Below, piece after piece: positions 1-10,086 of a DNA stretch of 64,000 bases. The stretch lies in contig JBBHKE010000847.1 in assembly GCA_037447655.1 (NCBI GenBank), forward strand, positions 62,001 through 126,000. Direction: 5' to 3'. Positions within the stretch are counted from its first letter, which is position 1. The number at the start of each line of letters is the position of its first letter. The DNA is from Zygnema cylindricum. Its lineage: Eukaryota; Streptophyta; Zygnematophyceae; Zygnematales; Zygnemataceae. The position numbers and the translations under genes are program-made. The notes below the pieces were generated by a model. It saw only the letters and a program-made list of their open reading frames with translations. It did no database searches and was not told the origin of the DNA.

Positions 1-1571
1 TTGTCCACAAAGGAACAGGTGGAAAAAAGCCATCAATGAGGAGATGGCCTCAATTATGGCAGCCAATACTTGGGAACTAGTGGACTGCCACCTAACTGAA
101 AACCAATTGGTTGTAAGTGGGTTTCAAAAAAAATAAAACTAAACCCGAATAACACCATTGAGCGTTACATAGCCCGATTAGTGGCAAAAGGATTTACACA
201 GAAAGAAGGAATCAACTACGAGAAAACCTTTGCCCCGGTCGTCAGATTTCCCTCCGTTCGCATACTTCTCAGACTAGCAACAGCGGAAGACATGGAGGTG
301 CACCAGATAGACATCAAAACAACCTTTTTGCATGGAGAATTGGAAGAGGAGATCTTCATGAGACAACCCGAAGGATTTGTGGAAGAAGGAGATGAGAGTA
401 AGTTATGCCGGCTGATTAAATCCCTTTACGGTTTGAAACTGGCGCCTCGATAGTGGAATAAGAAACTTAATGAGTTTCGTACCGGTCTAGGATATATCCG
501 GATCAGCTCAGATCACTCAATCTATGTTTTTGAAGATGAGGAAGGTGTTATATTTTTTGCAATATGTTGATGATTTACTTGTTTTAACTAAATCAATGGA
601 AAAAATGAATAAAATGAAAACCGATCTTAAGGGGAGATTTGAAATTAATGATATGGGGGAAAAAAAACATATTTTGGGAATTCAAGTAAAAAGAGATAAA
701 AAAAGAAAGATTATAAGATTGACTCAAAAAGAAGCAATAGGGAACATGCTTGAAAAATTTTAGATGGATAAAGCTAATAGTTTTACAACTCCAATGGAGT
801 TAAAGAAGGGAAATGAGGGGGGTGAGGAAGAAAGAGTCATAGTTTTAGAAAAGGAATTATCTCTTGAAGAACAGAAGTTCATGCAGACTATTCTTTACAG
901 GCAAGTATTGGGAAGTCTAATCTGTTTTATGAATTGTACCCGACCAGATTTAGCTGCGCTATAGGAGTGCTGAGTAAAAGTCTAAATGCTCCCACTAAAT
1001 GGGATTGGGAGGCAGCTAAGAGAGTCTTTAGATATTGTTAGGAACTAGCGATCTATAGTTGCATTTTGGTGGGGAAAATATTGACATCACTTCTTGGAGT
1101 GATGTCATTTATGGTGATGCTTCGATGAGGAGATGTACTTCAGAATACAAATTATAGGCGGGTGATACATAGGTGGGTGATGGGACTTGCTGTTGGAGTT
1201 GCAAACAACAAAAGGATATTGCTCAGTCTACCATAGAGGCTGAGTATATGGCCTCTTGCTCTGCTGTAAAAGAATTGATGTGGGTCAAGTCTTTGCTTGG
1301 TGAGCTTGCTCACCTTAAGAGTGGTGTGCATAATTTTTTTTGTGATAATCAGGCAGCAATCGCTATTTCTACCAATCCTAAACATCATTTTAAAGCCAAA
1401 CACATGGACATCAGACTCAGCTTTGTTAGAGAGAAAGTAGAAAACAAAATAATCAGTTTAGAGTACCGACCAGATAGTGAGATGGTAGCAGATATGATGA
1501 CCAAACCTGTGCCTTCCCCTAAGCTAATTTTTTGCAGGGAGAAGTGTGGTCTGAAATTAAAGATTGACTAG
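1..1571 (+). pseudogene. Copia A pol remnant: reverse transcriptase and RNase H
   Basis: C-terminal half of a Ty1/copia polyprotein entering from the left edge. The RT fingers/palm block is readable at 1-453, the YVDD catalytic motif at about 563-574, and the RNase H domain at 1173-1571 ends in a TAG stop at 1569-1571. The frame is broken by several indels and by in-frame stops, for example a TAG at about 451-453 where sister copies read Gln (APRQW). Gag, protease and integrase lie outside the window. A purine tract ending GGGGAG directly follows the stop and abuts the LTR, as expected for plus-strand priming. A dead copy; assignment to copia RT/RNase H is secure from close similarity to the other copies here. 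Confidence 0.93.
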
Positions 1572-1584
1572 AAAATAAGGGGAG

Positions 1585-2654
1585 TGTAGAAACTAATGGT
1601 TTTATTAGTATTTTCTAGGTCTGAAAAGAATATAGAAGTCGAGGCAGTCTATCTCTAACTTCTCTCTCCAACTCTCAAACTTGTCGCAGTCACTGAGAAA
1701 TTGGAGAGGAAGCTTGAGCCATGGCTACCTAGGCTATCCAGAGGTTTACGGGAAATATATATATATATATATATGTTTATTTACCGGTAGAGGTTTATTT
1801 ACTAAAAGGATATGTGTTGCACCCAGGATTTGTTCTCGGTACCTGTCGGACGGTAAGCAGCCGATAGACGGTAGCCTTATCCGTTATGTCTAGACCTAGT
1901 GTTACGTACTATACAGTACGATATTTATTTAAACATTAATACGTAGGTTAAATCATTTAACTGTTATTGTTTACGGGATACATAGATCCGGTAATGTATA
2001 AGTACGGAAAACGGTACATGCACGAAATCAATACCGCGCATTTATTTCGTAAGTGAAACGAATACTGCGCATGTATTTATTACGGCTACGATTAAATTAG
2101 ATTCTAATCGGACGGCCAGAATTAGCGCCGAGATCACGGAAGAAGATTTCGGCGGTTTGTGGCCATCGCCACATCGGATGACGCGTGGCGAAATTACATT
2201 GGATCGTGGAATCTCCAGAGATTATGGCACCGAATCCGGATATGACATGTGTCGACATTTGGGCCATGTCGTACAATGTTCGTACATAAAGTACACTGGT
2301 AGCTGTACTTTTGCGTACGGAACTATATTCTGATTGGTTCTGTACATCAGTAGAAAGAGTCTGTGAGAGAGATAGGACTTAGAAAAATTAGGAGATAGGA
2401 CTCTCTCTCCCAGAGAGCTTCTGTAAAAAAGGTCAACTTTAACCCTCCATAACTTACTGCTCAGGGGAGCAAATTCATAGATTCTTTTTGCTATCAACTC
2501 AGGGGAGTCTTCCCTTCGCAAAGGTGCAGGTGGTAAGAGTTTTTGTCTGCCAGGGTGGCAGTTGTTCTTGCTGGAACACAAAGGGGTTAGAGTTATCCTA
2601 GATGCTTCTTAGAAGCTGTTCACTCTGAGGACTTATGGAGGTCTCAGAGTTTCA
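1585..2654 (+). repeat. Copia A 3' LTR (1070 bp)
   Basis: Starts TGTAGAAACT immediately after the purine tract and ends in TTCA at 2654, giving TG...CA ends. It contains an AT microsatellite near 1753-1773, an antisense tRNA-like module around 1816-1880, the small hairpins common to all copia LTRs here, and the terminal hairpin ACTCTGAG (2622-2629)/CTCAGAGT (2643-2650) with an ATG in its loop at 2635-2637. Sequence beyond 2654 is the interrupted DNMT gene of element B. The matching 5' LTR and the partner target-site copy are outside the window. Confidence 0.9.
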
Positions 2655-3645
2655 GTTCCCGTTCTGTAATATTCGGCACTGTCCACGTGGCGGTTGTACT
2701 GTCAAAGATCATTCCTGGTGCACCCTTCCGGTAAGCGTGGCTGTTAGGAAAAGATACCAGAGTTGGTAGGGCCTTCCGTGGATATCCAGGCTTATTACAA
2801 CAGAAGAAGGGTGCTTTGTCGGCTGTGATCACCGGTGTGGCTATTCGCCCCGGTCCAAGGATCTGTTGGACCGTGATGTTGGGATCCGGAACCTGTGTTC
2901 TCAACAGCTGTTGGAGGATTGGAAGGGGAACCAAGTTGGTCCAATATGCCCGAACTCTGTGGGCTCTCGATCCGATCTGAGCTGCATCAAAAACTATGGG
3001 GGTCCCTAGAACCTTGGTCACTTGGTTCCAGCTGTTGACCACCTGTTTTCTCTTATCATCTGTGGGGTGAACGTTCTCCAAGACGTACCCCAATGGTGTG
3101 TCCTGGCGTTCCTGTAACCATGTTATTAGTCTGGTCATTTGAAAGAAAGTTCTGCTACGGACGTCCTGGTGTCCTTGGCCCTGTCCTGCTAACGAATACC
3201 CCTGGCATGGCCATCCAGCGACCACCAGGTCTACCCTTCCGAGCTTTTCCAAATGGGAATCCGTGATATTGTCCACATTCTGGGGAAGCGTGCGGTGAGA
3301 GTTGAACATGGCGGACACCGGGAGTTGCTGTGGGTAAAGTTGGTGCAGCTGTTGCAGGCGGTACTCACTGACTGCACGGGCGTCCGGGTCAATCTCTACT
3401 GCCGAGTAAGTTTCTATTTGGTATCCAGCTTTCAGGACGGCTTCCAGATCGGAACTAATGCCAGAAAATAGGGATAGAATCCTAAGTCCTGAAAGCGGGA
3501 TTTGTAGTGACACCACTTGTCGATTAAAGTCTTTCCCTTTGTTAGGAACCGTTGGAAGTTCCGACCGGGGGACTTTTGCTGCTCCGGGTGATATTGCAGC
3601 CAAGCTCCTGTCCACTTCCCGCCGAAGTGTGGCCATCTGTACCAA
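2644..3645 (-). CDS. Retrotransposon-borne C5-cytosine DNA methyltransferase (DNMT3-like), 3'-truncated, element B
   Basis: Reads as a C5-methyltransferase that would transfer methyl groups from S-adenosylmethionine to cytosine. Visible motifs in order: motif I SLFSGIS (residues 58-64), acidic SAVEIDP (81-87), motif IV GWPCQG with catalytic Cys147, motif VI ENV (190-192), and motif VIII-like AHRVRAYW (228-235), closest in style to the DNMT3/DRM type. The open frame extends upstream to 3690, directly after a TAG that separates it from the protease in the same frame, so the Met at 3645 need not be the true start. It ends artificially: after TERE (about 327-330) copia A's LTR cuts in and supplies the stop, removing motif X. 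No chromatin-reader domain is visible. The catalytic residues that remain are intact. Confidence 0.9.
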   Translation of the reverse strand: MVQMATLRREVDRSLAAISPGAAKVPRSELPTVPNKGKDFNRQVVSLQIPLSGLRILSLFSGISSDLEAVLKAGYQIETYSAVEIDPDARAVSEYRLQQLHQLYPQQLPVSAMFNSHRTLPQNVDNITDSHLEKLGRVDLVVAGWPCQGYSLAGQGQGHQDVRSRTFFQMTRLITWLQERQDTPLGYVLENVHPTDDKRKQVVNSWNQVTKVLGTPIVFDAAQIGSRAHRVRAYWTNLVPLPILQQLLRTQVPDPNITVQQILGPGRIATPVITADKAPFFCCNKPGYPRKALPTLVSFPNSHAYRKGAPGMIFDSTTATWTVPNITERELKL

Positions 3646-3690
3646 TCGGTTCTGATACTCCTTTTCCCACCGCTTGGAAATAGGGAATTG

Positions 3691-4497
3691 CTAGATAGAA
3701 TCAGCGATATCGTTAGAGTATTTGAACAGCTCCGAGGGGGTTGAGGCAGAGTAGACGGGATAGCATCCAGACACCGGAACAGTCGTTTTTCCCCGGTTCC
3801 ACAAATCCAAGGGGACCACCACTTTTGTGCTTTCCGGATTCTCAGGGTTTGAGACTGTAACTTGTTCCTTCCATACACTCAACTCTATGTTCAACCTTGT
3901 CCACGTAGCCATGCCCAGCAAAATTTCAAATTGCTTACCTTCCACCACTAGGAAGGGAAGCCGAATCTGCACGTGGTGGCCTGCATTGTCAGAAAATTCG
4001 ATTTCCATGGCTTTAATGATCCCATATACTGGTTGGCTGCCACTGCTGATTGTGCTTAAGCATATGTCACTTTGACTGATTTTTGGCCGGAGTTCCTCGG
4101 GCATTTGTTGTAATGCTGATGTAGTTATTAAGTTTGGAAGAGCTCCGGTATCCACCACTGCATCCTGGTACCCACCGTATTCATTAAGTTTAAAATTTCC
4201 CGTCCTGTTGAGAATAAGAGCCACCGAAAGTGTCTTATAATTTGTATCTACCATAGAGGTTTTTGGTTCTGCCGACATGAAGACTGTCTTGGGCGATTCT
4301 GCCAACGTGACCCTTTTCCTCCTAGTGTGAATTTCTTCCCCTAATGCCTGAATGAGGGTTTCTTCGGGCAGATTGTGGGAGGAAGCCAGCGTTTTGACAT
4401 GCGACAAGGCGTAGGGCATCAAGTGTCGTACTAAACATAACCGCCGGTTTGGAGGAAGGAGGGAGAGCTTTGGGAGATGAAATGGGTGAGGCCTCAA
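3691..4497 (-). CDS. Retropepsin-like aspartic protease region, element B
   Basis: 268-residue ORF containing a retroviral-type protease fold: catalytic DTGA at residues 116-119 and the second-loop signature ILLGM at 192-196. In LTR retrotransposons this enzyme cuts the Gag-Pol polyprotein. The N-terminal 100 residues resemble a gag-pol linker rather than protease. It ends at TAG (3691-3693); the same frame continues without further stops into the DNMT. The base context of that stop (TAG CAA TTC) is close to a known readthrough context. The gag-derived sequence before it is frameshifted, so the Met chosen here is only the first in the open stretch. Confidence 0.85.
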   Translation of the reverse strand: MRPHPFHLPKLSLLPPNRRLCLVRHLMPYALSHVKTLASSHNLPEETLIQALGEEIHTRRKRVTLAESPKTVFMSAEPKTSMVDTNYKTLSVALILNRTGNFKLNEYGGYQDAVVDTGALPNLITTSALQQMPEELRPKISQSDICLSTISSGSQPVYGIIKAMEIEFSDNAGHHVQIRLPFLVVEGKQFEILLGMATWTRLNIELSVWKEQVTVSNPENPESTKVVVPLDLWNRGKTTVPVSGCYPVYSASTPSELFKYSNDIADSI

Positions 4498-5186
4498 TTT
4501 CCGATTTCTCCTGTTCCCCCCCCCTGCTTCTTCACTTTTGCGTCAGAATTCCCCGTAGGAGGTGTAATTGGCGGATCTGTGGACGGTCTCTCAGCCATGT
4601 ATCTGTCGAACCACTCTTGATATGTTTCAGTGGTTGAAGTATTTTCTTTCGGCTGTGTCTTTTTGTAATCTTCAAAACCGGGAGGAAGTTTCTTCGGAGC
4701 CGGAGGAGGCGGGTCAGTAGGCTTGAGTCCTAGTCCAATGTTACTGTTCAGAAGGACTGCTCGCGGGGTAAAAGATAAGGGACCGGTGGCTTTGCGACTG
4801 TGGTCCTTTTGTTCCATCGGTTGTTTGTCTTTTCTTTTGGGAGGACGTTGTATGGCGCAGTTGCCTGCGACTGTCCCCTACACAAACGTTCCATGCTCTG
4901 GACAGAAATGTCCTAGCATGATGAGCCTTTGGAGGCTCCATATCCCAACTCATCAGGTCATCATCATCTCCACACAATGTGGTCTGCTGCTCCAGCTCCG
5001 CTAGCTTTTGTAGCAATTCTTGTTTTTGTTTCTGCAGTTTCTGAGCCGGCGTAAGAGGTTGAGGAGTGCGGGGAGGGGATCTCAGTCGAGAGCGGCCAAT
5101 TCTGTTGCCAAAGCGGCCAACTGAGTGCTCTGTTGCTGAATGATGTGTTCCGGTGTCAGTCTGCTGGGGCCCGGGTCATTTGGAGA
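4494..5186 (-). pseudogene. Element B gag-pol linker region, frameshifted
   Basis: Two overlapping frames (4741-5016 and 4494-4817) carry hydrophilic, proline- and charge-rich sequence between the second zinc knuckle and the protease. No catalytic motif is seen. The change of frame between them marks an indel. It most likely forms the spacer of the original Gag-Pol polyprotein, judged by its position and orientation. Confidence 0.5.
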
Positions 5187-6855
5187 TCATCCCCATGGAT
5201 ACAAAAATTGTAGTGGCAGAGGATTAACGGCAGTTTCCCCTTCACCTGTAAACAATGCATACTGCATCATCTCCTTCGGAACCCCATTTTTCCGAAAGCA
5301 TTGTCCTTCTTTGTGTCCCATGAACCCACAAGCTTCACATTTTGACCCTTTAGTAGTATACTTCCCCCTTAGCTCATTAGAGATTTGAGCGTCATCGAAT
5401 TTCGGAAGTCGGATTTGTCTCAACTGGGATTGAGACATTTTGGCGGTTTCAAAGCGTGGAGTAGGTTTTATAGGTTTCCTTAGTGACCGGAGTTCGGTCT
5501 CCTCCCCCGCCTCCTTGTTTGCGTTCTTGCTGTTTCCTTGTTCCGTTCCGCACTCTCTCTCTCAAACCTCCTTCTGTTTGATGGCGAGTTCTGGTTTCAG
5601 CTTTCGGGGGCACCTCTTCCATCCGTGACCGGTCTGGTTACAGTTCAGGCACTCGTAAAGAAAAACTTTTTCATCTCCTCCCATTGCAGGTTCTGGTCGG
5701 GAGTCCGCTTCCTGTTTCCCTTTAAGCTTCCGCAAAGCTTGCAGTTCTGTCTGTTCGTCGAGGCTGAGCGATGTTTCCCCCGGCGAAACCTGCAAAGTTG
5801 GCTTCTCGATTTCCCGGTAACAGCCTTTTCTCGTGCCCTCGCTATGAACAAAATGATCATAAAATTTCATAGGCAGCCAATGATATTTCTTGAGCTGTGG
5901 GATTCCGATCGTGTATAGCCTGGTTGGCACTCCAATTGTCCAGAGCTGCCTGTCTTGTTGGCCCGAAGGAATTTTGAACAGCGACATAATAGTTGGTGGC
6001 CATAGCCGGTGTATCGATGGTGGACAGTTTGGTCTTCTGGCAGAGGCTGGCGAGGCGGGTGAACAACGTCTGTGGAGTTTCATTCTTCAAACTGCGGAAG
6101 TCTGTGAACTCCTTGATGGCAATTTCGTTCCTTTCTGTGTAAAGGAGTCTCCAAGCGTCCAGAGAGTGGTACAGGGATTAGGATTGGCAACCATCCTGGT
6201 GGCTGCTTCGGCTGCCTGTACCGCCTGCAGGTGGTTAACATAGGCCCTGCCATGGGCGTGAAGTTTCATATCCATGGTGAAATTGGGGGTGAGAGGAGCT
6301 GCGGCTGCGGCAGCCTGGTCGACTGCTGCCTGAAGAGCCTCGGCGTCCTGATCCGGATCCAATATTTTGATACTGGGGGCCATCAACAAAGGTTGACGCT
6401 CCTTATAGTCGGCCAAAGCTCCTCCGGCTAGATAATTTACCATCATCGGAAACAGGGTGGTTTCAAAATCTGCTGGAATGGCCCCTCCCCTGTATTTGTT
6501 AATTTCGGGCTGCGTGAAGGATTTCCACAGCAGTTCAAAATCAGAGAAAGCAATTCTCGAGTTGTCTTCGGTGAAAATCCGGACGTCTCCCATTCTCCTT
6601 TCTTCTTCGGTAGGGTTGGTGAACCTTGGGGACGCCTTTCCGGTCGGGCTGACAAACTGAGTCGGTGAGATTGCCCCAGGATTTGCTACCTCGAGATCCG
6701 AACCGGTCCCTCCTCCAATAGGAAGGGCGGTTGTACCAGCAGTGCCCCCCCCCTGCGCTGAGGAAGGTTTTGATCTTGAAAAAGTTGGATAGTCGTCTGC
6801 TCCTCTATATCCAAGAGAAGCGCGTGCTTGACGGAGAACTTCCTCTTCCGATGGT
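5187..6855 (-). pseudogene. Element B gag: capsid-like region plus two CCHC zinc knuckles
   Basis: Structural protein of the retrotransposon particle. A region starting near 6593 has the helical, Trp/Phe-containing look of Ty3/gypsy capsid, preceded by a Gly/Pro/Ser-rich stretch readable from about 6855 in the same frame. Two CX2CX4HX4C zinc knuckles follow: CLNCNQTGHGWKRC at about 5610-5652 and CEACGFMGHKEGQC at about 5297-5339; such knuckles bind RNA and package the genome. The reading frame is lost near 6090 and regained near 5850, and a stop lies at 5562-5564 between the two knuckles, so this copy cannot make intact Gag. The presence of two well-separated knuckles is unusual for one Gag. 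Confidence 0.75.
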
Positions 6856-7486
6856 ATGTGAAGACGAGGTCTAGTTCCCCGAGAATGGATGACGGCGGAG
6901 AAGGTGAAGACTGGGAGCTTGGAGGAGAAGGTGACTGTTTCCTGAAAGGAGTCTGCTTCCTAGGTCGCCTCTGGGAATCTTCGGGAGGAGGAGTTCCGGA
7001 AATAGAGGATGGTGACCGTCTGTGAGGTGGCGAGTAGACGTCTGGTTTGGGGGATAGGCGAAGTGGACCTGGTGACCCACGGACTGCTCACGCGAAGAAG
7101 ATTGATTGCGAGGGAGAAGAGGCGTGAGGTGGTGATGGAGGAGGAGTGGTAAGCCCGAGGGAAATGTGTAGTCTCTGGTCGGGTTGTAGCTGCACCACGA
7201 CCTCCACGCTAGAAGATCCCTTGACCGAGACAAATGTAGGGAGATCTGTATCCGTGGCTACTGGATTACTCGGCAAATCTGCACCCAACCCCTTTTTGTT
7301 AGGCCCTGTTGTTTCCTCCCCTTCCCGCTGAAGAGGAGATTCTGGTCTCGGTTCTGGTGAAGTCCGGGGATCTCGCGTGACAGGAGGAGTTGCCTGATCC
7401 AGAGGTTGTACTTCCGTCGTGGGACCGGTTCTACGAGGAGGTGCTACCTATCCACTAAGGATTCCCCTAGATCTCCGTCTAGCCTC
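6856..7486 (-). pseudogene. Element B gag, Pro/Ser-rich part adjoining the copia C insertion
   Basis: Minus-strand frame rich in Pro, Ser and Arg, continuous with the gag region to its left and, across the copia C insertion, with the gag start region at 13681-14805. A stop interrupts it at about 7088-7090. Low complexity makes the exact frame uncertain. No domain recognised. Confidence 0.45.
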
Positions 7487-8374
7487 TGAAATTCTGTGGT
7501 CTCCATTGACCCACAGAATGAGCAGCCTATGTAAAGCCTCTAGGATAATATTTGCCCCTTCTACTTTCCCGCTGAATAAGCGCCGCCCAGGCACACAAAT
7601 ATCTGACCACTCTCACCCTTGTGAGGACAAGACTCCCCTGAGTCAAACGCAAAAAGAATCACTGAATTTGCTCACCCGAGCAGTAAGTTATGGCTGGTCA
7701 AAGATGACCTTTATAGTTACAAGCTCTCTTAGAGAGAGAGGTACCTAAATATTACTAAGTCTCGGTCTGCCTACTCACGACTACCTACTATTAAACCCTA
7801 GTCCAATAGGAACACTATAAAGTACAAGAAGGTACAATGGGCGATGTACTTATTGTACAACCATTGTACAACAAGGTCTACAAGGTGAGACCTGTCATAT
7901 CGGAAGCCATGGTTCCTCCTCCCATCTTCTCCGGTATCAAATAATGTGGCGCCACGTGGCACCGCGTGACGCTATATCCGTATGCCGCCAAAAAGCTCAC
8001 TTCGCGTGGCGGCTATAATGCCGGCCGTCCGATCAAAACATATTTTACACGGTTCAGATTCGCGTACATGCAGAAATTGCTCCTTTTGGTTAGTCTGCTG
8101 TTAATTAGCTGTTTCGTTAGTATTTATATATTTATGAAACCCATTGTGGATCATTTCATAACGCCTTAATGGTTAAGGCGTTAGGCTATTAAGAATCTAG
8201 AGGTCTCAAGTTCAGATCTAGACCTAGGCATCATTTTAGCCAAAATACCCTTAACTGCAAAAACTGCCACTTTCTAAATATGGCGGCAGCCATGGCGCGC
8301 CTTTGATCCTCACTCTCTTTCTTTAAAGTAAAACTAAAATAGAGAAGTGAACTATTAATTACCTCTTTTCAACA
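7487..8374 (-). repeat. Copia C 3' LTR (888 bp)
   Basis: On the minus strand it begins TGTTGAAAAGAGG next to a purine tract and ends AGAATTTCA. It contains G-box-like GCCACGTGGC at 7951-7960, an antisense tRNA-like module near 8165-8225 and a perfect terminal hairpin ATTCTGTGG (7491-7499)/CCACAGAAT (7511-7519) whose loop holds an ATG read on the minus strand (7504-7506). Confidence 0.93.
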
Positions 8375-8387
8375 CTCCCCTTAATTC

Positions 8388-9200
8388 CTAGTCACTTTTT
8401 AATTTTAATCCACAGTTTTCTCTGCAATAAATCAACTTAGGGGAAGGCACTGGTTTTGTCATCATGTTTGCTATCATTTCTCTATCAGTTTTATGAACCA
8501 GTTTAATAATTTTATTTTCAACCTTCTCTCTGACAAAGCTCAGTCTAATATCCATATACTTAGCTTTGAAGTGATGTTTCGGATTAGCTGCAATAGAGAT
8601 AGCAGCTTGATTATCACAAAAAACATTTTGAGTTCCAGACTTCATGAACCCAAGTTCTTCAAGAAGAGATTTAACCCACATTAATTCTTTGGTGGCAGCA
8701 CAGGAAGCCATGTATTCAGCCTCCATAGTGGACTGAGCAATTACTTTTTGTTGCTTGCTACTCCAACAACATGCACCGGATCTAATTTGCAACACATATC
8801 CAGTCGTACACCGCCTTAAAGGCACATCTCCATAACTGACATCACTCCAGTTGGTGATGTCAGTGTGCTCCCCTCCCAAATGCAACCATAATTCCCTTGT
8901 CCTCACCAGATACCTCATCACCCTTTTGGTAGCCTCCCAGTCTCTCTTTCTTGGTTCATTTAGACTTCTACTAAGGACACCTACAGCTGCAGCTATATCC
9001 GGACGGGTACAGTTCATTAAATAAATTAAACTGCCTACAATCTGCCGATAAAGGATATTTTCTATAAATTTTCTTTGTATCTCATCGATCTCATCATTAA
9101 TGATCAATATTCCTCTCTCTTCACTCCCCTCAAACACATTCTTCAAATCCATACGAGTAGTACATCCGTTTGCTTTTTCCATCTGAAAACTTTCTAGCAT
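8388..9200 (-). CDS. Copia C RNase H and RT C-terminal region
   Basis: 270-residue ORF beginning in the RT thumb/connection (QMEKANGCTT) and running through the copia RNase H, which degrades the RNA strand of the RNA-DNA hybrid. Recognisable blocks are NWSDVSYGD, the EAEYMASC block with its acidic residue, FCDNQAAI and ANPKHHFKAKYMDIR near the C-terminus. It ends in a TAG just upstream of the purine tract. It is separated from the RT frame by a short frameshifted gap (9201-9345). Apparently intact as a domain. Confidence 0.88.
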   Translation of the reverse strand: MLESFQMEKANGCTTRMDLKNVFEGSEERGILIINDEIDEIQRKFIENILYRQIVGSLIYLMNCTRPDIAAAVGVLSRSLNEPRKRDWEATKRVMRYLVRTRELWLHLGGEHTDITNWSDVSYGDVPLRRCTTGYVLQIRSGACCWSSKQQKVIAQSTMEAEYMASCAATKELMWVKSLLEELGFMKSGTQNVFCDNQAAISIAANPKHHFKAKYMDIRLSFVREKVENKIIKLVHKTDREMIANMMTKPVPSPKLIYCRENCGLKLKSD

Positions 9201-9345
9201 ATTACTGATTGCTCTTATTGAGTGAGTCTTATAATTCTATTCCCTCTATCTCTCTCCATTTGAATTCCCAAAATATACTTTGCTTCGCCGAGATCTTTCA
9301 TATCAAAACTGCTTCTAAGATCTCGTTTTAGTTTGTTAATTTTAT

Positions 9346-10077
9346 CTAAGACTTGCTTAAGACCAACAAATCATCTACATAAATAGCAATAAATATCACT
9401 CCATTCTCATCCTCAAATAAATATATAGAGTGATGTGAACTAATTCTGATATACCCAAAACCGGTCAGAAATTCGTCTAGCTTTATATTCCATTGTCGTG
9501 GGGCTTGCTTAAGCCCATAGAGTGATTTTATTAGTTTACAAACCTTGCTTTCTTCCCCGCTTTCCACGAATCCTTCCGGTTGCCTTATGTAAATTTCTTC
9601 TTCCAACTCTCCGTGCAAAAAGGCCGTTTTAATATCCATCTGGTGTATTTCCATATCCTCCGCTGCGGCTATACTTAAAAGGATTCTAACTGAAGGAAAT
9701 CTGACTACAGGTGCAAAGGTTTCTTCGTAGTCTATCCCCTCTTTCTGAGTATAACCTTTTGCAACTAACCTAGCTTTGTACCTCTCAATGGTATTATCGG
9801 GGTTTAATTTAAGTTTAAAAACCCACTTACATCCGATCGGTTTTCGGTCTGGTGGACAATCTACCAACTCCCATGTATTGGCTTCCATGATGGAGGCCAT
9901 TTCTTCATTTATAGCAGAGATCCACCGGCTACTTTCTGGGGTGTTTATTGCCTCTAAGTATGTCTGAGGTTCATCTGGGTGAGACATCTTTGTGAGTTGG
10001 TTATTTACTTGTCTTTTTTGAAGTCGTTTACTACTTCTTCTCCCCCCTTCAAAATCAGACGCCGATATGGAAGGCAT
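9346..10077 (-). CDS. Copia C reverse transcriptase
   Basis: 243-residue open frame covering the fingers and palm of a Ty1/copia RT, the enzyme that copies element RNA into DNA. It includes the typical WELVDCPPDRKPIGCKWVF entry, the palm block around FLHGELEEEIYIRQP, SLYGLKQAPRQW, and the catalytic YVDD at residues 233-236. The start Met lies in the integrase-RT linker, so the true product is part of a polyprotein. The frame is lost just after YVDDLLVLSKS. Confidence 0.92.
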   Translation of the reverse strand: MPSISASDFEGGRRSSKRLQKRQVNNQLTKMSHPDEPQTYLEAINTPESSRWISAINEEMASIMEANTWELVDCPPDRKPIGCKWVFKLKLNPDNTIERYKARLVAKGYTQKEGIDYEETFAPVVRFPSVRILLSIAAAEDMEIHQMDIKTAFLHGELEEEIYIRQPEGFVESGEESKVCKLIKSLYGLKQAPRQWNIKLDEFLTGFGYIRISSHHSIYLFEDENGVIFIAIYVDDLLVLSKS

Positions 10078-10086
10078 CCTTGGGTT

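Noticed and set aside
1152-1403. Minus-strand ORF of 83 codons over copia A RNase H (and similar antisense ORFs at 8493, 40019, 48395)
   Set aside because: These are antisense shadows of the RNase H coding strand recurring in every copy; no independent motif.
1753-1773. AT microsatellite as a replication origin or promoter
   Set aside because: Simple dinucleotide repeat inside an LTR; similar AT runs occur in other LTRs with no further signal.
2644-3645. DNMT of element B as a host chromatin gene
   Set aside because: It is in frame with a retropepsin, follows a gag with zinc knuckles, lacks reader domains and matches the arrangement of elements 2 and 3.
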